In this document: piece after piece, positions 63,776 to 64,000 of the stretch
Layout: each line of letters opens with the position of its first letter
Position numbering within the stretch: position 1 is the stretch's first letter
DNA from: Lachnospiraceae bacterium
GTDB taxonomy: Bacteria; Bacillota; Clostridia; Lachnospirales; Lachnospiraceae
DNA: 64,000 nucleotides
NCBI GenBank assembly: GCA_015057865.1
Contig: SVDH01000013.1
Coordinates: forward strand, 1 to 64,000
Reading direction: 5' to 3'
Notes under the pieces: generated by a model
The model's input: only the letters and a program-made list of their open reading frames with translations
The model's database searches: none
What the model was told of the DNA's origin: nothing
Position numbers and translations under genes: made by a program

Positions 63776-63973
63776 TTACAGATAAGGTAAAATCTTCTTC
63801 ATGTTCTTCTCGTTTGATGCGTCCGTCATGGTCGGCTTGCGAAGATTTCTTTTTCTCTTTGTAGACTTCTTCGTTAAAATATGGCTCTTGTAAGCTTTGT
63901 TTCTTTTCAGCTTGCCGGTTCCTGTTTTGTGGAAACGCTTTGCTGCTGATCTGTTTGTTTTCATTTTCGGCAT
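63776..63973 (-). CDS. rpmI: 50S ribosomal protein L35
   Basis: 65 aa. '[49 protein letters not shown]'. GCAGGAGGGAAAAG gives a strong ribosome site. infC is expected just beyond the window edge. Confidence 0.98.
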   Translation of the reverse strand: MPKMKTNRSAAKRFHKTGTGKLKRNKAYKSHILTKKSTKRKRNLRKPTMTDASNEKNMKKILPYL

Positions 63974-64000
63974 AGTCTTTTCCCTCCTGCTACTTCTACT

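Overview
The window reads as a chromosomal segment of a Gram-positive, spore-forming anaerobe of the Clostridia, most likely Lachnospiraceae (inference). The signs are a gerW/ytfJ sporulation gene next to a DUF2953 gene, RqcH, a short L28 with two CxxC pairs, an ispH-rpsA neighbourhood, an rpiR-scpB-scpA-pnp gene string, and the classical Firmicutes order rimP-nusA-rnpM-ylxQ-infB-rbfA-nrnA-truB-ribF-rpsO. Almost everything is on the minus strand; only rqcH, rpmB and a ribonuclease H-like gene are on the plus strand.

Left end (1-19.1 kb): one apparent minus-strand operon, lepB - degenerate GGDEF protein - membrane-anchored sigma-like protein - small single-span membrane protein - a 16-kb gene for a 5,337-residue surface protein. 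The giant protein has a signal/anchor segment, an acidic region, InlB-type repeats, two collagen-adhesin-B-like domains, about 43 MBG-like repeats in two families of alternating pairs, and three C-terminal membrane segments. The tight spacing suggests secretion, regulation and surface display form one unit.

19.2-29.5 kb: MATE transporter; rqcH; a 427-bp convergent intergenic region holding a 31-bp-phased inverted repeat array; recG-fakA-asp23; zinc-ribbon L28; gerW with three accessory genes ending in a Nudix hydrolase.

29.6-40.1 kb: a ten-gene operon, proB - 5-formyl-THF cyclo-ligase - larC2 - miaB - ruvA - ruvB - zapA - U32/RlhA-like protein - FtsW/RodA/SpoVE - class B PBP. It mixes DNA repair, tRNA and probable rRNA modification, and septal wall synthesis. 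A REP-like palindrome lies inside the U32 gene and a half copy inside recG.

40.2-44.8 kb: a lipoprotein related to subtype B tannases, a divergent ribonuclease H-like protein, truA, then a 546-bp non-coding element with 13-bp terminal inverted repeats and two hairpins that share the same loop in opposite orientation.

44.8-64 kb: rpsA-ispH-cmk-flavoprotein-rpiR-scpB-scpA and pnp; rpsO with its own promoter; the rimP-to-ribF translation/ribosome-maturation operon; an orphan degenerate CbiE/CbiT-like protein; tRNA-Glu(CTC); and rplT/rpmI, whose usual partner infC would lie just past the right edge.
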